From Nitrogeniibacter mangrovi (GTDB taxonomy: Bacteria > Pseudomonadota > Gammaproteobacteria > Burkholderiales > Rhodocyclaceae), in NCBI RefSeq assembly GCF_010983895.1, contig NZ_CP048836.1:1364001-1428000 (forward strand): a stretch of DNA of 64,000 bases, written 5' to 3'. Below the pieces are notes generated by a model. It saw only the letters and a program-made list of their open reading frames with translations. It did no database searches and had not been told where the DNA came from. Positions 48,912 through 58,344 of the stretch are shown one piece after another; the stretch's first letter is position 1; each line of letters starts with the position of its first letter. The position numbers were made by a program, and so were the translations under genes.

Positions 48912-50600
48912 TCAGGCCGACAGGGCGGTCGCTTGGACCGGCAGCCCGAAATGCCGTGCATGCTCGACCCAGATCGGATCGGCTTGCAGGGCGCTGAGGT
49001 AGGCATCGTAATGGTGGCGGATCGCCGCCTCATCGCCGCCGGCGCGTTGCATGGCGTCGGCGAGATAGTAGTGGGCGAAGGCATGGGTGGGATGCCGGTC
49101 GATGACCTCTTCGAAACAGCGGATGGCGGTGGCGTAGTCGCCGATCCGCATCCGAGTGTTGTGCACGAAGTTCACGTCGAGGTTCATCAGGTAGTTGTGC
49201 TGCTCGATGCGGACCGGATCGATCCCCGGCGCGCGAATGATGTAATCGGTCATGTCCACGTCGCCGATGCCGCGGTGCCGGTCGTCGATCCAGCCGTTCT
49301 CCACGCACTGGCGATAGAGCTCGGTGCCACGTAGCGGCGTGGCGTAGTTGAACAGGCTCCAGTCGATGTTGTGGCTGCGGATGAACTCGTAGGTCTGCTG
49401 CCGGTCCGCGTCGGTTTCTCCGGGGAAGCCGTTGATGAAGAAGGCCTGGACGAAGATGTCGTTCCGGTGCAGGTTGTCGATGATCGGCTTGAGGCGGTCG
49501 AGGCGGATGGGCTTCTTGATGATGTTCTTGAGCACATGCTCGGAGCCCGATTCGAGGGCGAGGAAGATGGTGTCCACGCCGGCGGCCTTCATCAGGCCGG
49601 CCAGTTCGGCGTCGATGAACACTGCGGTGACCCCGTTGGGCATTTCGACCCGGATGTCGAACGCGGCCAGACGCCGGAACAGTTCCTTGGCACGCGCCGT
49701 GTCGAGCAGCAACTGGTCGTCGTAGATGGTCAGCACGTTGAGGCCGTAGGTGCGGACCAGGTCCTCCACGTGCGCGATGACCGCGTCCACGCTGGCATAG
49801 CGCATGGCGCGGCCGTGGTAGGACGGCTCGGCGCAGAACACGCATTTGAACGGGCAGCCGCGGGAGGTGACGATGAAGAACTGCTTGACGTTGCGTTCGT
49901 TACGATAGGAGGCGAAGGGCGAGAAGGCCTCCTTCATGCTGTAGGCCTTGACGTCGACCAGTTCGTAGTCGATGTCCACCGCGATGTCGAGATCCTCGAT
50001 GTAGTCCGCGCTCGGCACGATGCCGCTGGCGAGCGACTGGCGGGTGACCCAGGGATTGTCCGCCAGCGCGGCGGTCCTGTCGGCGGCGTCCACCAGCCGG
50101 CACAGGGCCTGCTCCCCCTCGGAGTAGCACAGCGCGTCCACATGGGGCTGCTGCGCGAGGATTTCGCCATAGGAGGCGGTGACCACCGCGCCCCCCATGA
50201 CAATCAGCGTCCCGGGGTCGCGGTCCTTGATCTGCGCGCTGATGGCGGCGACATGGCGGTAGGAGACGTCGAACATCAGGGAGATGGCGACGATGGTCGG
50301 GCGATGCGTGTCGAGCGCCTCGGCGATGCGCGTGTTCATGTCCCGCGTGTCGGGAATGTTCAGGTCGAGAATGAACTGGTCTTCCAGCGCCTTGGCATTG
50401 CGCTGGATGTAGGTGGCCAGGGTGAGCACGCCGTAGGGGAAGGCCAGGAAGCTCCGTACCCCTTTCTTGCTGCTCACCGACGAGGGCTTGACCTGGTAGG
50501 GCGGCACGATGAACAGCACGCGTGCCGTGGTCGCCGCGTCGGCGGCAGCGGCGTCGGGCCGGCGGCTGTGGAAGGTGAGGGGGGAAATCCGGGTCGTCAT
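48912..50600 (-). CDS. B12-binding-type radical SAM protein
   Basis: 562 residues. An N-terminal cobalamin-binding-like Rossmann domain (about 27-190: VLFIVPPYQ, FLAFPYGVLTLATYI, IVAISLMFDVSYRHVAAIS, TLIVMGGAVVTASYGEIL) is followed by a radical SAM core with C249-x3-C253-x2-C256 (SRGCPFKCVFCAEP), LTIYDDQLLLD and FINGFPGETDADRQQTYEF. Residues about 470-562 look TPR-like (YATAIRCFEEVIDRHP). B12 radical SAM enzymes commonly methylate unactivated carbons or rearrange sugars. AGGGAGA precedes the start. A classical DxHxxG lower-ligand motif is not evident. Confidence 0.85.
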   Translation of the reverse strand: MTTRISPLTFHSRRPDAAAADAATTARVLFIVPPYQVKPSSVSSKKGVRSFLAFPYGVLTLATYIQRNAKALEDQFILDLNIPDTRDMNTRIAEALDTHRPTIVAISLMFDVSYRHVAAISAQIKDRDPGTLIVMGGAVVTASYGEILAQQPHVDALCYSEGEQALCRLVDAADRTAALADNPWVTRQSLASGIVPSADYIEDLDIAVDIDYELVDVKAYSMKEAFSPFASYRNERNVKQFFIVTSRGCPFKCVFCAEPSYHGRAMRYASVDAVIAHVEDLVRTYGLNVLTIYDDQLLLDTARAKELFRRLAAFDIRVEMPNGVTAVFIDAELAGLMKAAGVDTIFLALESGSEHVLKNIIKKPIRLDRLKPIIDNLHRNDIFVQAFFINGFPGETDADRQQTYEFIRSHNIDWSLFNYATPLRGTELYRQCVENGWIDDRHRGIGDVDMTDYIIRAPGIDPVRIEQHNYLMNLDVNFVHNTRMRIGDYATAIRCFEEVIDRHPTHAFAHYYLADAMQRAGGDEAAIRHHYDAYLSALQADPIWVEHARHFGLPVQATALSA

Positions 50601-50613
50601 TTTTTCGTCTCCC

Positions 50614-51672
50614 TCATTGCGACGGCTGGGAGGCGTCGATCAGGCGGATGAGATACTCCCGATGCTCGTAGAGCGGCTGATCGACGCTGGAGGCCAGGTC
50701 GCACTGGCTGCACGCGGGGAGCTGCGAGAAATCCGCCTGCAGATGGGCCTTGCGCCATGCCCGCAGCGTGGGCGACTGCACGATCGCCTGCAGTGATTCG
50801 GAGGTGTTGGCATTGCCGATGAGCAGTTCCTTCTTCGAATCGACGCAGCACATGGAAATGTCGCCGTCGCTGTGCACCATCATCATGTAGAAGGGTTGCT
50901 CGCAGGGCAGGCGACGGCGATAGGGTGCGCCGTCGGCGGCCTCCTTGTTGGCTTGCTCGATCCAGTTGTGTTCCCGCGTCTTGCGAACGCTCACGTTGGG
51001 CAGGTCGGCGATCAGCGGGGTGAAGTGCTCCACGATCAGCGCGGCTTCGTCCCGGGTTGCATCGTCCTGCCATTCCTTGCACTCGATGCTCACCGTGACG
51101 TTCAGTCCGCGTTCGCGGATGGCGGCGATGCATTCCTCGAGATTGCCCACCACGCGCGCAGCGCGATCGACGCCCTTGACCGCCTTGTACACCTCGGGTG
51201 TCATGAAATCGAGCGACACGCGGAAGATGTCGATCCCCGCCTCGGCCAGCGCCACGAAGCGCTGCGCGTTGAGCAAGGTGCCGTTGGTGACCACCGTCAT
51301 CGCCTTCGCCACGCCGGTCGTCTTGACCTGTGCGGCGAGCTCCGCCAGCTTGGGATTGAGCAGGGGCTCGCCGTTGCCGTGGAAGAACATCATCTTGAGC
51401 GGCGGCTGATCCTTCATCAGGCGGATGACGCCCGCGAACACCTCGGCGCTCATGTGCTTCTTCTGCTTGGTGACCGGGCCCACGATGCCGAAGATCTTGT
51501 CCGGCACCTTGGGGCTGTGCGCCGCGCAGAAATCGCAGGCCAGGTCGCAATGGGACGAGGCTTCGATCACCATGGCGATCTGTTTTCCGTGCGCGAGGGC
51601 GTCGGCAATGCTGTCGAGGCGCTCGTTGGCGAGCGCGGGGTTGCGGAAGTTCGGTTCGGCGATCGTGTTCAT
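50614..51672 (-). CDS. Radical SAM protein with SPASM/twitch-like C-terminus (B)
   Basis: 352 residues. Cluster motif C42-x3-C46-x2-C49 (SSHCDLACDFCAAHSP). The core has LKMMFFHGNGEPLLNPKLAE, TVVTNGTLLNAQRFVALAEA and IFRVSLDFMTPEVYKAV. The C-terminus has CEQPFYMMMVHSDGDISMCC and CSQCDLA, an abbreviated SPASM or twitch domain. It is paralogous in layout to radical SAM A but divergent. AAAGGAT precedes the start. 13 bases separate it from the B12-type gene; substrate unknown. Confidence 0.85.
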   Translation of the reverse strand: MNTIAEPNFRNPALANERLDSIADALAHGKQIAMVIEASSHCDLACDFCAAHSPKVPDKIFGIVGPVTKQKKHMSAEVFAGVIRLMKDQPPLKMMFFHGNGEPLLNPKLAELAAQVKTTGVAKAMTVVTNGTLLNAQRFVALAEAGIDIFRVSLDFMTPEVYKAVKGVDRAARVVGNLEECIAAIRERGLNVTVSIECKEWQDDATRDEAALIVEHFTPLIADLPNVSVRKTREHNWIEQANKEAADGAPYRRRLPCEQPFYMMMVHSDGDISMCCVDSKKELLIGNANTSESLQAIVQSPTLRAWRKAHLQADFSQLPACSQCDLASSVDQPLYEHREYLIRLIDASQPSQ

Positions 51673-51687
51673 GTCGATCCTTTGTCG

Positions 51688-52842
51688 CTATCGGACCGGA
51701 ACGTAGCGTTCCGGCGGCACGGCGTAGAGGATGGTAGAGATGCCGCACCAGGCGTGGGTGCGCATCAGAAAGACGTAGTCGGGCAGCGCGTCCATGAGCG
51801 CCAGGGGCGTACGCCACACGCCGTCTTCGTTGTGATAGATGGTGAGCGCAACCATCGGCCGTCGTGACTGAAGGAAGCGGATGCCGCCGCGAATGGCGTC
51901 AAGCTCGGCGCCTTCGACGTGCAGCTTCACGAAGGTGGCCGGGATGTCGAGGCTGTCCAGGGTGAGGACGGAAATGCGCTCGTCCCCCTTGTCGGTGACG
52001 AAAGAGGCCATGTTGCGTCCCGCCATGAACTTCGCGTCGGCATTCGTCGCGCCCAATCCGGCCGGGTGGATTGAAATGCGCTGTCGGACGCCTTGGTCGA
52101 GTGCGCCGACGTAGGCCTGCAACTGCGCGAAGTTCGACGGATCGGGCTCGAAGGCATGGATGCTGGCGAACCGGTCGCCTACCAACTGGCGGAATTGCTC
52201 GATGACTTCGCCGTTGTAGGCGCCCCCGTCGACGAAAGCTTCGTCGTCGCGCAGCGCGGCGCGGATCTCGGCGGGGAACCACTTGTCGGCCATGCTGACC
52301 GTGTTGCCCGGGAAGGGGCGTTCCTGACGGTGCACGCGCCAGTAGAGCATCTGCAGGTAGGCGGCGCGTGAGGCATCGTCCGCCAGGCCGTGGAAGATAT
52401 TGACGATGTTGGCCTTGTCCGTGTCGTTCAGCGGACCGGCCAGCCAGCCATTGGTGATGTGCAATTGATCGACCAGCAGCTCCGCGGCGTCGTAGAAGGG
52501 ACGTACGTCGTCGAAGCCCTTCGACTGGAGGAAGGCCTTGATCGGATCGTAGGGGCTGGTGACGACGCTGACCAGCACGGTGGCGCGGGTCTTGAGCGTC
52601 TCCGGTACGGCCTCCGGGGTGACCACGGGCACGCCGTCGATGGCTTCGCAGCCGGGATGCAGATCGACGAACAGCGCCGGAGCCATGCCGGCGCTGTCCA
52701 GCAATTCGGACGCGAGTTTCCCGAGGCCGCCCGCGCCATAGAGCATGACGGTGGACCGGAGTGGTTTGATCCAGGTGGCGCGGGGCGCTGGCGCGGCAAA
52801 CAGCCCCTCGGGGATCGTCAGTGCAGCATGGGTCGTATTCAT
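51688..52842 (-). CDS. FkbM family methyltransferase
   Basis: 384 residues. The N-terminal Rossmann-like part VMLYGAGGLGKLASELL is often fused to FkbM enzymes in sugar clusters. The Methyltransf_21 domain (about 205-370) has EAFVDGGAYNGEVIEQF (SAM loop), IHAFEPDPSNFAQLQAYV and FVKLHVEGAELDAIRGGI. FkbM proteins O-methylate sugars in surface glycans. The ATG overlaps the stop of the upstream epimerase gene (ATGA), so they are co-translated. Confidence 0.88.
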   Translation of the reverse strand: MNTTHAALTIPEGLFAAPAPRATWIKPLRSTVMLYGAGGLGKLASELLDSAGMAPALFVDLHPGCEAIDGVPVVTPEAVPETLKTRATVLVSVVTSPYDPIKAFLQSKGFDDVRPFYDAAELLVDQLHITNGWLAGPLNDTDKANIVNIFHGLADDASRAAYLQMLYWRVHRQERPFPGNTVSMADKWFPAEIRAALRDDEAFVDGGAYNGEVIEQFRQLVGDRFASIHAFEPDPSNFAQLQAYVGALDQGVRQRISIHPAGLGATNADAKFMAGRNMASFVTDKGDERISVLTLDSLDIPATFVKLHVEGAELDAIRGGIRFLQSRRPMVALTIYHNEDGVWRTPLALMDALPDYVFLMRTHAWCGISTILYAVPPERYVPVR

Positions 52843-53714
52843 TCCTTACTGTCCAATAGGCGCCGAAGCCCTTCGGCCAAGGGAACCGTCGGCGTCCAGC
52901 CGGGCAGGACCGGTGCGCCCTCCCAGGGCGAGAAGACTTCACGCGGCCGATAGGGCCTGGCGCCCCACGCGACCCGGCAGTGTCGGCCGTTGCCAGCGGC
53001 GTTCAAGGCTTCGACGACCTCTCTCACGGAGATGGCTTGTGTCGAGGGCAGGCGATGGATGCGCCGTTCGCCCGCCGTGAAATCCGTGATCTGTTCGCAG
53101 GCGAGCGTAAAGCCCTGGCACAGATCGTCCACATGGACGAGATGAACGCGTTGCTCGCCGCCAGACATGGGCACGTCAACGGCAGAACCCATGGCATCCT
53201 TGAGAATGCTTATCAGTTTCCCGCGCGGATCGTCCGGTCCGTAGCTGTCGTAGAGGGCCAGCTCGAGCACGCGCAGTCCATGGGCGCTGCGGTAGTAGTC
53301 GGCCAGGGCGAGGGCGGCGTTCTTGGTGGCTGCGTAGAGGTTGGCTGGCGCCTCGCCGTACTGCCAGGCGCTGGCGGCAAAGACGAGGGCATCGCATCCG
53401 GCGTCGGCCATGGCCTCCAGTAGATGCGCGGTGAAACCGATGTTGGCGGCCACGAGGGCATCCAGGTCGGCCGGCGTGTGGGTGGCCACATAGTGCGCGG
53501 CCAGATGAACGACGCCATCCGGGCGTTCGCGCATGAGGATGGCGTGCAGCGCGTCGGGCGTGGCATCGACGGCATGCATCGGCAGATGGGCAATGGCCTC
53601 AGGGATCGTCGAGGTGGTGCGCATCAGGCCGGCGACGTCGTGACCGGCCCGCGCCAGATGGGCGACGAGGTGACGCCCGATGAAGCCGGTGGCGCCGGTG
53701 ACGAGGATCTTCAT
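52839..53714 (-). CDS. NAD-dependent epimerase/dehydratase, likely CDP-ketosugar reductase
   Basis: 291-residue extended short-chain dehydrogenase. NAD loop ILVTGATGFIGRHLVAHLA (GxxGxxG). The active site lies in LVFAASAWQYGE and YAATKNAALALADYY (YxxxK), with the Ser of the triad. In 3,6-dideoxyhexose pathways an SDR of this type reduces the final 4-keto group (RfbJ, AscF). That role is inferred from position after the RfbFGH-epimerase genes; 4-epimerase activity is the alternative. ATGA overlaps on both sides. Confidence 0.82.
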   Translation of the reverse strand: MKILVTGATGFIGRHLVAHLARAGHDVAGLMRTTSTIPEAIAHLPMHAVDATPDALHAILMRERPDGVVHLAAHYVATHTPADLDALVAANIGFTAHLLEAMADAGCDALVFAASAWQYGEAPANLYAATKNAALALADYYRSAHGLRVLELALYDSYGPDDPRGKLISILKDAMGSAVDVPMSGGEQRVHLVHVDDLCQGFTLACEQITDFTAGERRIHRLPSTQAISVREVVEALNAAGNGRHCRVAWGARPYRPREVFSPWEGAPVLPGWTPTVPLAEGLRRLLDSKE

Positions 53715-54283
53715 GTGCCCTCCGGGAAGCGGAAGGGCGAATCGAAGTCGGCCAGTACCGGATGGTGGCGGTCGCGCTCGGAGAGGATCGGCGCCTCGGT
53801 GGCCCAGGCGATGCCGGCCGAATCCCAGGCGATGCCCGCATCGCTCTCGGGGGCGTGGACGGTGCCGGTCAGGTAGAGCACGGTGGCCGCGTCGCTGCGC
53901 ACGCAGAAGCCATGGGCGAGGCCGGCCGGCAGGTAGAGCGCGTTGCCGGCCTCGGCCGACAGCTCGACGACGGCGTGACCGCCGTACGTGGGCGCGTTGC
54001 GGCGCAGATCGAGCGCCACGTCCTGCACTGCGCCGTCGAGGCAGACGACCAGCTTGGCATGGGCATGGGGCGGGCGCTGGAAGTGCAGGCCGCGGATCAC
54101 GTCGCGGCGCGAGGTGGTGCAGAACGCCTCGGTCAGCGTCGTCTCCAGCCCGAGCTCGGCGAAGGCGCCCTGGTGGAAGAGCTTGATGAAGCCGCCACGG
54201 GCATCCTTGCTGCGCGGCAGGCGCAGCTCGACGCAGCCGGGCAGGGCCGTCGGGTGGGTCTCGAAGCCGAGGGCTTCGCTCAC
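53711..54283 (-). CDS. dTDP-4-dehydrorhamnose 3,5-epimerase-like protein (RfbC/AscE type)
   Basis: 190-residue cupin. [40 protein letters not shown] (catalytic His region), [16 protein letters not shown] and [15 protein letters not shown] are clear RmlC-family motifs. The GTG at 54283 overlaps the rfbH stop (GTGA). Its place after the CDP-sugar genes suggests a CDP-linked substrate, as for AscE (5-epimerisation toward ascarylose), rather than a dTDP-rhamnose enzyme: no rmlA, rmlB or rmlD gene is present here. Confidence 0.85.
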   Translation of the reverse strand: MSEALGFETHPTALPGCVELRLPRSKDARGGFIKLFHQGAFAELGLETTLTEAFCTTSRRDVIRGLHFQRPPHAHAKLVVCLDGAVQDVALDLRRNAPTYGGHAVVELSAEAGNALYLPAGLAHGFCVRSDAATVLYLTGTVHAPESDAGIAWDSAGIAWATEAPILSERDRHHPVLADFDSPFRFPEGT

Positions 54284-55665
54284 AGGCCGACCCCGAGGAA
54301 CAGGCAGATCTGCTCGGCGGCGTAGTCGAGCATGGCCTCGCTCAGGCCCGGCCACAGGCCGATCCAGAAGGTGTGGTTCATGACCGTGTCGGTCTCGCTC
54401 AGTTCGGAGGCGACGCGGTAGTGGCGGCCGGCGAAGTAGGGCTGGCGGGTGAGGTTGCCGGCGAACAGCAGCCGGGTGCCGATTTTGTGCTGGTCGAGCC
54501 ATTGGAGCAGATCGACCCGGTTGACACCGGCGCCCGGGCGCAGGGTGAGCGGGAAACCGAACCAGCTCGGGGTCGCATGGGGTGTGGCCCGGGGTAGTTC
54601 GAGCAGCTCGGCGCAGTCGGCCAGGCGCTGGCTCAGGTGGTCGAAGTGGGCGCGGCGGGCGGCGACGAAACCGTCCAGGCGGCCGAGCTGGGCCAGGCCG
54701 CAGGCGGCCTGCATGTCGGTGATCTTGAGGTTGTAGCCCAGGTGCGCGTAGGTGTACTTGTGGTCGTAGCCGGCGGGCAGATCGCCCAATTGCCAGCCGA
54801 AACGCTTGCCGCAGGTGTTGTCGCAGCCCGGCGCGCACCAGCAGTCGCGGCCCCAGTCGCGGATGGACTCGGCGATGCGTGCGAGCAGCGGATCGTCGAG
54901 CAGCACGGCGCCGCCTTCGCCCATGGTGATGTGATGGGCGGGATAGAAGGACAGGGTGGCCAGATGACCGAAGCGGCCCACGTGGCGCTCGCGATCGGCG
55001 TCGGTGCCGGCGCGCCACAGGGACGGATCGTCACTGCTGGGCGCGCGCGGCAGCCACACCGGCGCGTCGGCCGGCAGGGTGTAGCGGGCACCGAGGGCGT
55101 CGCAGCAGTCCTCGATCAGCCACAGGTTGTGGCGGGCGCAGAAGGCGGTGACGGCGGCCAGATCGAAGGGGTTGCCCAGGGTGTGGGCAAGGACCACCGC
55201 GCGGGTCCGCGGGCCGAGCGCCGGCAGGAGCAAGTCGGGATCGATGTTGTAGGTGCCGGGCAGGATGTCCACGAACACCGGCACCGCGCCGTTCTGCAGC
55301 ACCGGGTTGACCGTGGTGGGGAAACCGGCGGCGACGGTGATGACCTCGTCGCCCGGGGTCAGCGCGGCCGGCCCGAGCAGCGGCGAGAACAGGCTGGAGA
55401 CCGCCACCAGGTTGGCCGAGGAGCCGGAGTTGACGGTCAGCGCCCGGTCCACGCCGACGAAGGCGGCCAGGGTGGCCTCGAACTGTTCGTTGAAACGGCC
55501 GGTGGTGAGCCAGCCGTCCAGCGCCGCGTCGACCATGGCGCGGGTTTCGGCCTCGCCGATGACCTTGCCGGACGGCGGGATCGGCGTCTGGCCGGGCACG
55601 AAGGGCGGGGTGCGGGTCTCGGCAAACAGGGCGCTGAGGGCGCCATGGACGGCGTCACGGCTCAT
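54280..55665 (-). CDS. rfbH: CDP-4-dehydro-6-deoxyglucose 3-dehydrase RfbH (E1)
   Basis: 461-residue PMP- and [2Fe-2S]-dependent dehydrase of the aspartate aminotransferase fold that removes the 3-OH of CDP-4-keto-6-deoxyglucose. [34 protein letters not shown] and [13 protein letters not shown] are conserved. The cofactor position shows His in place of Lys ([14 protein letters not shown]), which separates E1 from aminotransferases. Cluster cysteines lie around [17 protein letters not shown]. The partner reductase (RfbI/E3) is not found in this window. Confidence 0.93.
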   Translation of the reverse strand: MSRDAVHGALSALFAETRTPPFVPGQTPIPPSGKVIGEAETRAMVDAALDGWLTTGRFNEQFEATLAAFVGVDRALTVNSGSSANLVAVSSLFSPLLGPAALTPGDEVITVAAGFPTTVNPVLQNGAVPVFVDILPGTYNIDPDLLLPALGPRTRAVVLAHTLGNPFDLAAVTAFCARHNLWLIEDCCDALGARYTLPADAPVWLPRAPSSDDPSLWRAGTDADRERHVGRFGHLATLSFYPAHHITMGEGGAVLLDDPLLARIAESIRDWGRDCWCAPGCDNTCGKRFGWQLGDLPAGYDHKYTYAHLGYNLKITDMQAACGLAQLGRLDGFVAARRAHFDHLSQRLADCAELLELPRATPHATPSWFGFPLTLRPGAGVNRVDLLQWLDQHKIGTRLLFAGNLTRQPYFAGRHYRVASELSETDTVMNHTFWIGLWPGLSEAMLDYAAEQICLFLGVGL

Positions 55666-56720
55666 GGGGCGGATTCCAGGGGCGGGCCATAGGCGGCCAG
55701 TTGTTCGGTCATGAGCTCGAGGGCCGCCTCGCCGGCGGCATGGCGCCGGTGCCAGTCGGCCACCGCATCGAGCGCGGTGTCGAGCGGCCAGCGCGGCGCC
55801 CAGCCCAGCCGGGTGCGGGCGTCGGTGCTGTCCAGGCGCAGCACCGCGGCTTCATGGGGGTGTGCGTTCGCGTCCGGCTGCCAGTGGCCGTCGAGGCGCG
55901 CGCACAGCCGCTCGGCGATCACCGCGACCGGCTGCATGTCCGTCGCCTCGGGGCCGAAGTTCCAGGCCCGGGCAGCGGCGGCGTCGCCGGCGAGCAGGCG
56001 GGCGCCGAGGCGCAGGTAGCCGGCGAGCGGTTCGAGCACATGCTGCCAGGGGCGGATCGCCTGCGGGTTGCGGATGGGGGTGGTGGTGCCGGCCAGGGCA
56101 GCGCGGATCAGGTCGGGCACCAGCCGGTCCGCGGCCCAGTCGCCGCCGCCGATGACATTGCCGGCGCGGGCGCTGGCGATGAGCGGGCCGTCGCCAGTGC
56201 CCGAAAAGCTGTCGCGCCAGCTGGCGGTGAGCAGCTCCGCACAGGCCTTGGAGCTGCTGTACGGATCGTGGCCGCCGAGCGCATCGCTTTCGCGGTAGCC
56301 GTCGGTGGGCGGCGGCGGAGCGTAGCACTTGTCGCTGGTGACCACGACGACGGCCTTCACCCCGTGGTGCCGGGCGGCGTCGAGCACATGGGCGGTGCCC
56401 ATGACGTTGGTGGCATAGGTGCCGATCGGGTCGGCGTAACCGGCGCGCACCAGCGACTGGGCGGCCAGATGGAACACGATCTCGGGGCGGGTGGCGGCGA
56501 ACACGGCGTCGACCGCCGCCGGCTCGCGGATGTCGGCCAGGTGGCTGTCGATACGGCTATCGAGCGCGGCCTCGGTGTACAGCGCCGGGGTCGTGGCGGG
56601 GGCGAGCGCGAGACCGCTGACCCGGGCGTCGAACTGCGCCAGCCAGGCGCTCAACCAGCTGCCCTTGAAGCCGGTGTGACCGGTGACGAGGACGCGCCGG
56701 TCGGTGTAGACCGAAGACAT
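55662..56720 (-). CDS. rfbG: CDP-glucose 4,6-dehydratase RfbG
   Basis: 352-residue extended SDR that makes CDP-4-keto-6-deoxyglucose. NAD loop [48 protein letters not shown] and the active-site [11 protein letters not shown] (YxxxK-type with Ser). [16 protein letters not shown] and [14 protein letters not shown] are characteristic of RfbG. The ATG at 56720 shares a base with the rfbF stop, and its own stop overlaps rfbH by 4 bases. Confidence 0.93.
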   Translation of the reverse strand: MSSVYTDRRVLVTGHTGFKGSWLSAWLAQFDARVSGLALAPATTPALYTEAALDSRIDSHLADIREPAAVDAVFAATRPEIVFHLAAQSLVRAGYADPIGTYATNVMGTAHVLDAARHHGVKAVVVVTSDKCYAPPPPTDGYRESDALGGHDPYSSSKACAELLTASWRDSFSGTGDGPLIASARAGNVIGGGDWAADRLVPDLIRAALAGTTTPIRNPQAIRPWQHVLEPLAGYLRLGARLLAGDAAAARAWNFGPEATDMQPVAVIAERLCARLDGHWQPDANAHPHEAAVLRLDSTDARTRLGWAPRWPLDTALDAVADWHRRHAAGEAALELMTEQLAAYGPPLESAP

Positions 56721-57490
56721 CACCAGCACTTCCAGGGCGCCTGGCCGCTGTCCCACAGATGCTCGAGCAGCAGCTTCTCGCGCAGGGTGTCCATGGGTTG
56801 CCAGAAGCCGTGATGGCGAAACGCGCCGAGCTGGCCGTTGCGGGCCAGTTGCGTCAGCGGCTCGGCTTCCCACGCGGTGCGGTCGCCGGCGATGGTGTCG
56901 ATGACCTGCGGCGACAGGACGAAGAAGCCGCCGTTGATCGTGTTGGCCTGCTCGAGCGGCTTTTCCACGAACTGGGTGACGGTGTCGCCCGTCAGTTCGA
57001 GGGCACCGAAGCGCCCCTTGGGGGTGACGGCGGTCACCGTGGCCGGCTTGCCGCTGCGGCGATGAAAATCGATCAGCGCGGTCAGGTCGATGTCGCTGAG
57101 GCCATCGCCGTAGGTGAAGCAGAAGGCCTCCTCGTCGGCGACGAAGCGTTTCACGCGCGCCAGCCGTCCACCGGTCATCGTGTGTTCGCCGGTGTCGACG
57201 AGGGTGACGCGCCAGGGCTCGGCATGCTGTTCGTGCACCTCCATGCGGTTGTTGCGCATGTCGAAGGTGACGTCGGAGGTGTGGAGGAAGTAGTTGGCGA
57301 AGTACTCCTTGATCACGTAGCCCTTGTAGCCGAGGCAGATGATGAACTCGGTGATGCCGTGGCAGGTGAAGATCTTCATCAGGTGCCACAGAATGGGGCG
57401 CCCGCCGATCTCCACCATGGGTTTCGGTTTCAAGTGGGTTTCTTCGGACAGGCGACTGCCGAGGCCGCCGGCCAGGATGACTGCCTTCAT
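56720..57490 (-). CDS. rfbF: Glucose-1-phosphate cytidylyltransferase RfbF
   Basis: 256-residue nucleotidyltransferase making CDP-glucose from CTP and glucose-1-phosphate. MKAVILAGGLGSRLSEETHL, KPMVEIGGRPILWHLMKIF and CLGYKGYVIKEYFANY are diagnostic; FCFTYGDGLSDIDL carries the metal-binding Asp. First gene of the island. A TTGACG hexamer (minus strand, 57540-57535) lies about 45 bases upstream, but no good -10 is seen at normal spacing, so the promoter is uncertain. Confidence 0.94.
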   Translation of the reverse strand: MKAVILAGGLGSRLSEETHLKPKPMVEIGGRPILWHLMKIFTCHGITEFIICLGYKGYVIKEYFANYFLHTSDVTFDMRNNRMEVHEQHAEPWRVTLVDTGEHTMTGGRLARVKRFVADEEAFCFTYGDGLSDIDLTALIDFHRRSGKPATVTAVTPKGRFGALELTGDTVTQFVEKPLEQANTINGGFFVLSPQVIDTIAGDRTAWEAEPLTQLARNGQLGAFRHHGFWQPMDTLREKLLLEHLWDSGQAPWKCW

Positions 57491-57578
57491 GCGGTAAACG
57501 CCTTAAAGCTCATTGGCCGCATGGTAGGCCATTTCGTCAACGGTTACGGACGAAACAGCGGCAATAAACCGCCCCAAT

Positions 57579-58229
57579 TCAGGCGCTGAGCAGGCGCTCC
57601 GCGTCCGGGGTCGGCAGGTGCTGCCAGCCCGGCTCGAGGGCGTCGGGGGTGAGCGCCCCGTACCCCCAGGTGGCCGCGAAGAAGGGCAGGCGGTTGGCTT
57701 GCGCGGCGTCACCGTCTTCGCGGCGGTCGCCCACGTAGGCGGCGCGGTGCGGGTCGATGTGCTGTTCGTCGAGCTGGCGCGCGATCATCGCCGCCTTGGT
57801 CGGGAGCCGGGGTTCGACCATGTCGAGGGCGTACACGGTGTCGAACAGGTGGCTCCATCCGAGCAGCTCGAGAATGCAGCGGGTGGGATGGAGACGCTTG
57901 TTGGTGGCGATGTGGAGCCGCACACCGCGGCCGTGCAACGCTTCGAGCATGGCGGTGACGCCCGCGTAGGCGGTGGTCTCGCGCAGGCCGCCGCCGTCGT
58001 AGGCCTGCTTGAACGCGTCGGTCAGAAGGCCGAGGGTGGCGTCGTCGTCGCGGCCGCTGAGCAGGCCCAGGGTTTCGTTGAGCGGCGGGCCGATGATGTC
58101 GGCCGTGATCGGGCGCACCGGCACGATGCCGGTGGCGTCGAAGGCCTGCCGGAAACTGGCGAGAATGGCGGGCGCCGAATCGATCAGCGTGCCGTCGAGA
58201 TCGAAGATCAGGGTGTCGAAGCGGGGCAT
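57579..58229 (-). CDS. HAD-superfamily phosphatase (phosphoglycolate phosphatase-like)
   Basis: 216 residues from ATG 58229 (MPRFDTLIFDLDGTLIDSAP). HAD motifs: DLDGTLIDS (I), LHIATNKR (II), LPTKAAMIARQL (III, Lys) and AYVGDRREDGDAAQAN (IV). The cap domain, about residues 16-80, fits the Gph/PpaX branch. Substrate is not predictable. Located upstream of the CDP-sugar genes with an 88-base gap, so membership of the island is unclear. Confidence 0.85.
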   Translation of the reverse strand: MPRFDTLIFDLDGTLIDSAPAILASFRQAFDATGIVPVRPITADIIGPPLNETLGLLSGRDDDATLGLLTDAFKQAYDGGGLRETTAYAGVTAMLEALHGRGVRLHIATNKRLHPTRCILELLGWSHLFDTVYALDMVEPRLPTKAAMIARQLDEQHIDPHRAAYVGDRREDGDAAQANRLPFFAATWGYGALTPDALEPGWQHLPTPDAERLLSA

Positions 58230-58344
58230 GGCGGCGATTGTCGCACGCCCGCGGCCGGCGCGCTTGCCCAGCCGGCCCGCGTCGCCGCCCCAAGACAACA
58301 ACGAGCACCACACGCATCGGCGCCATCCGCGCCGCCCGCCCGCC

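Noticed and set aside
48893-50613. Cobalamin riboswitch near the B12-type radical SAM gene
   Set aside because: Gaps around the gene are under 25 bases, and no B12-box-like sequence is visible upstream of the operon.
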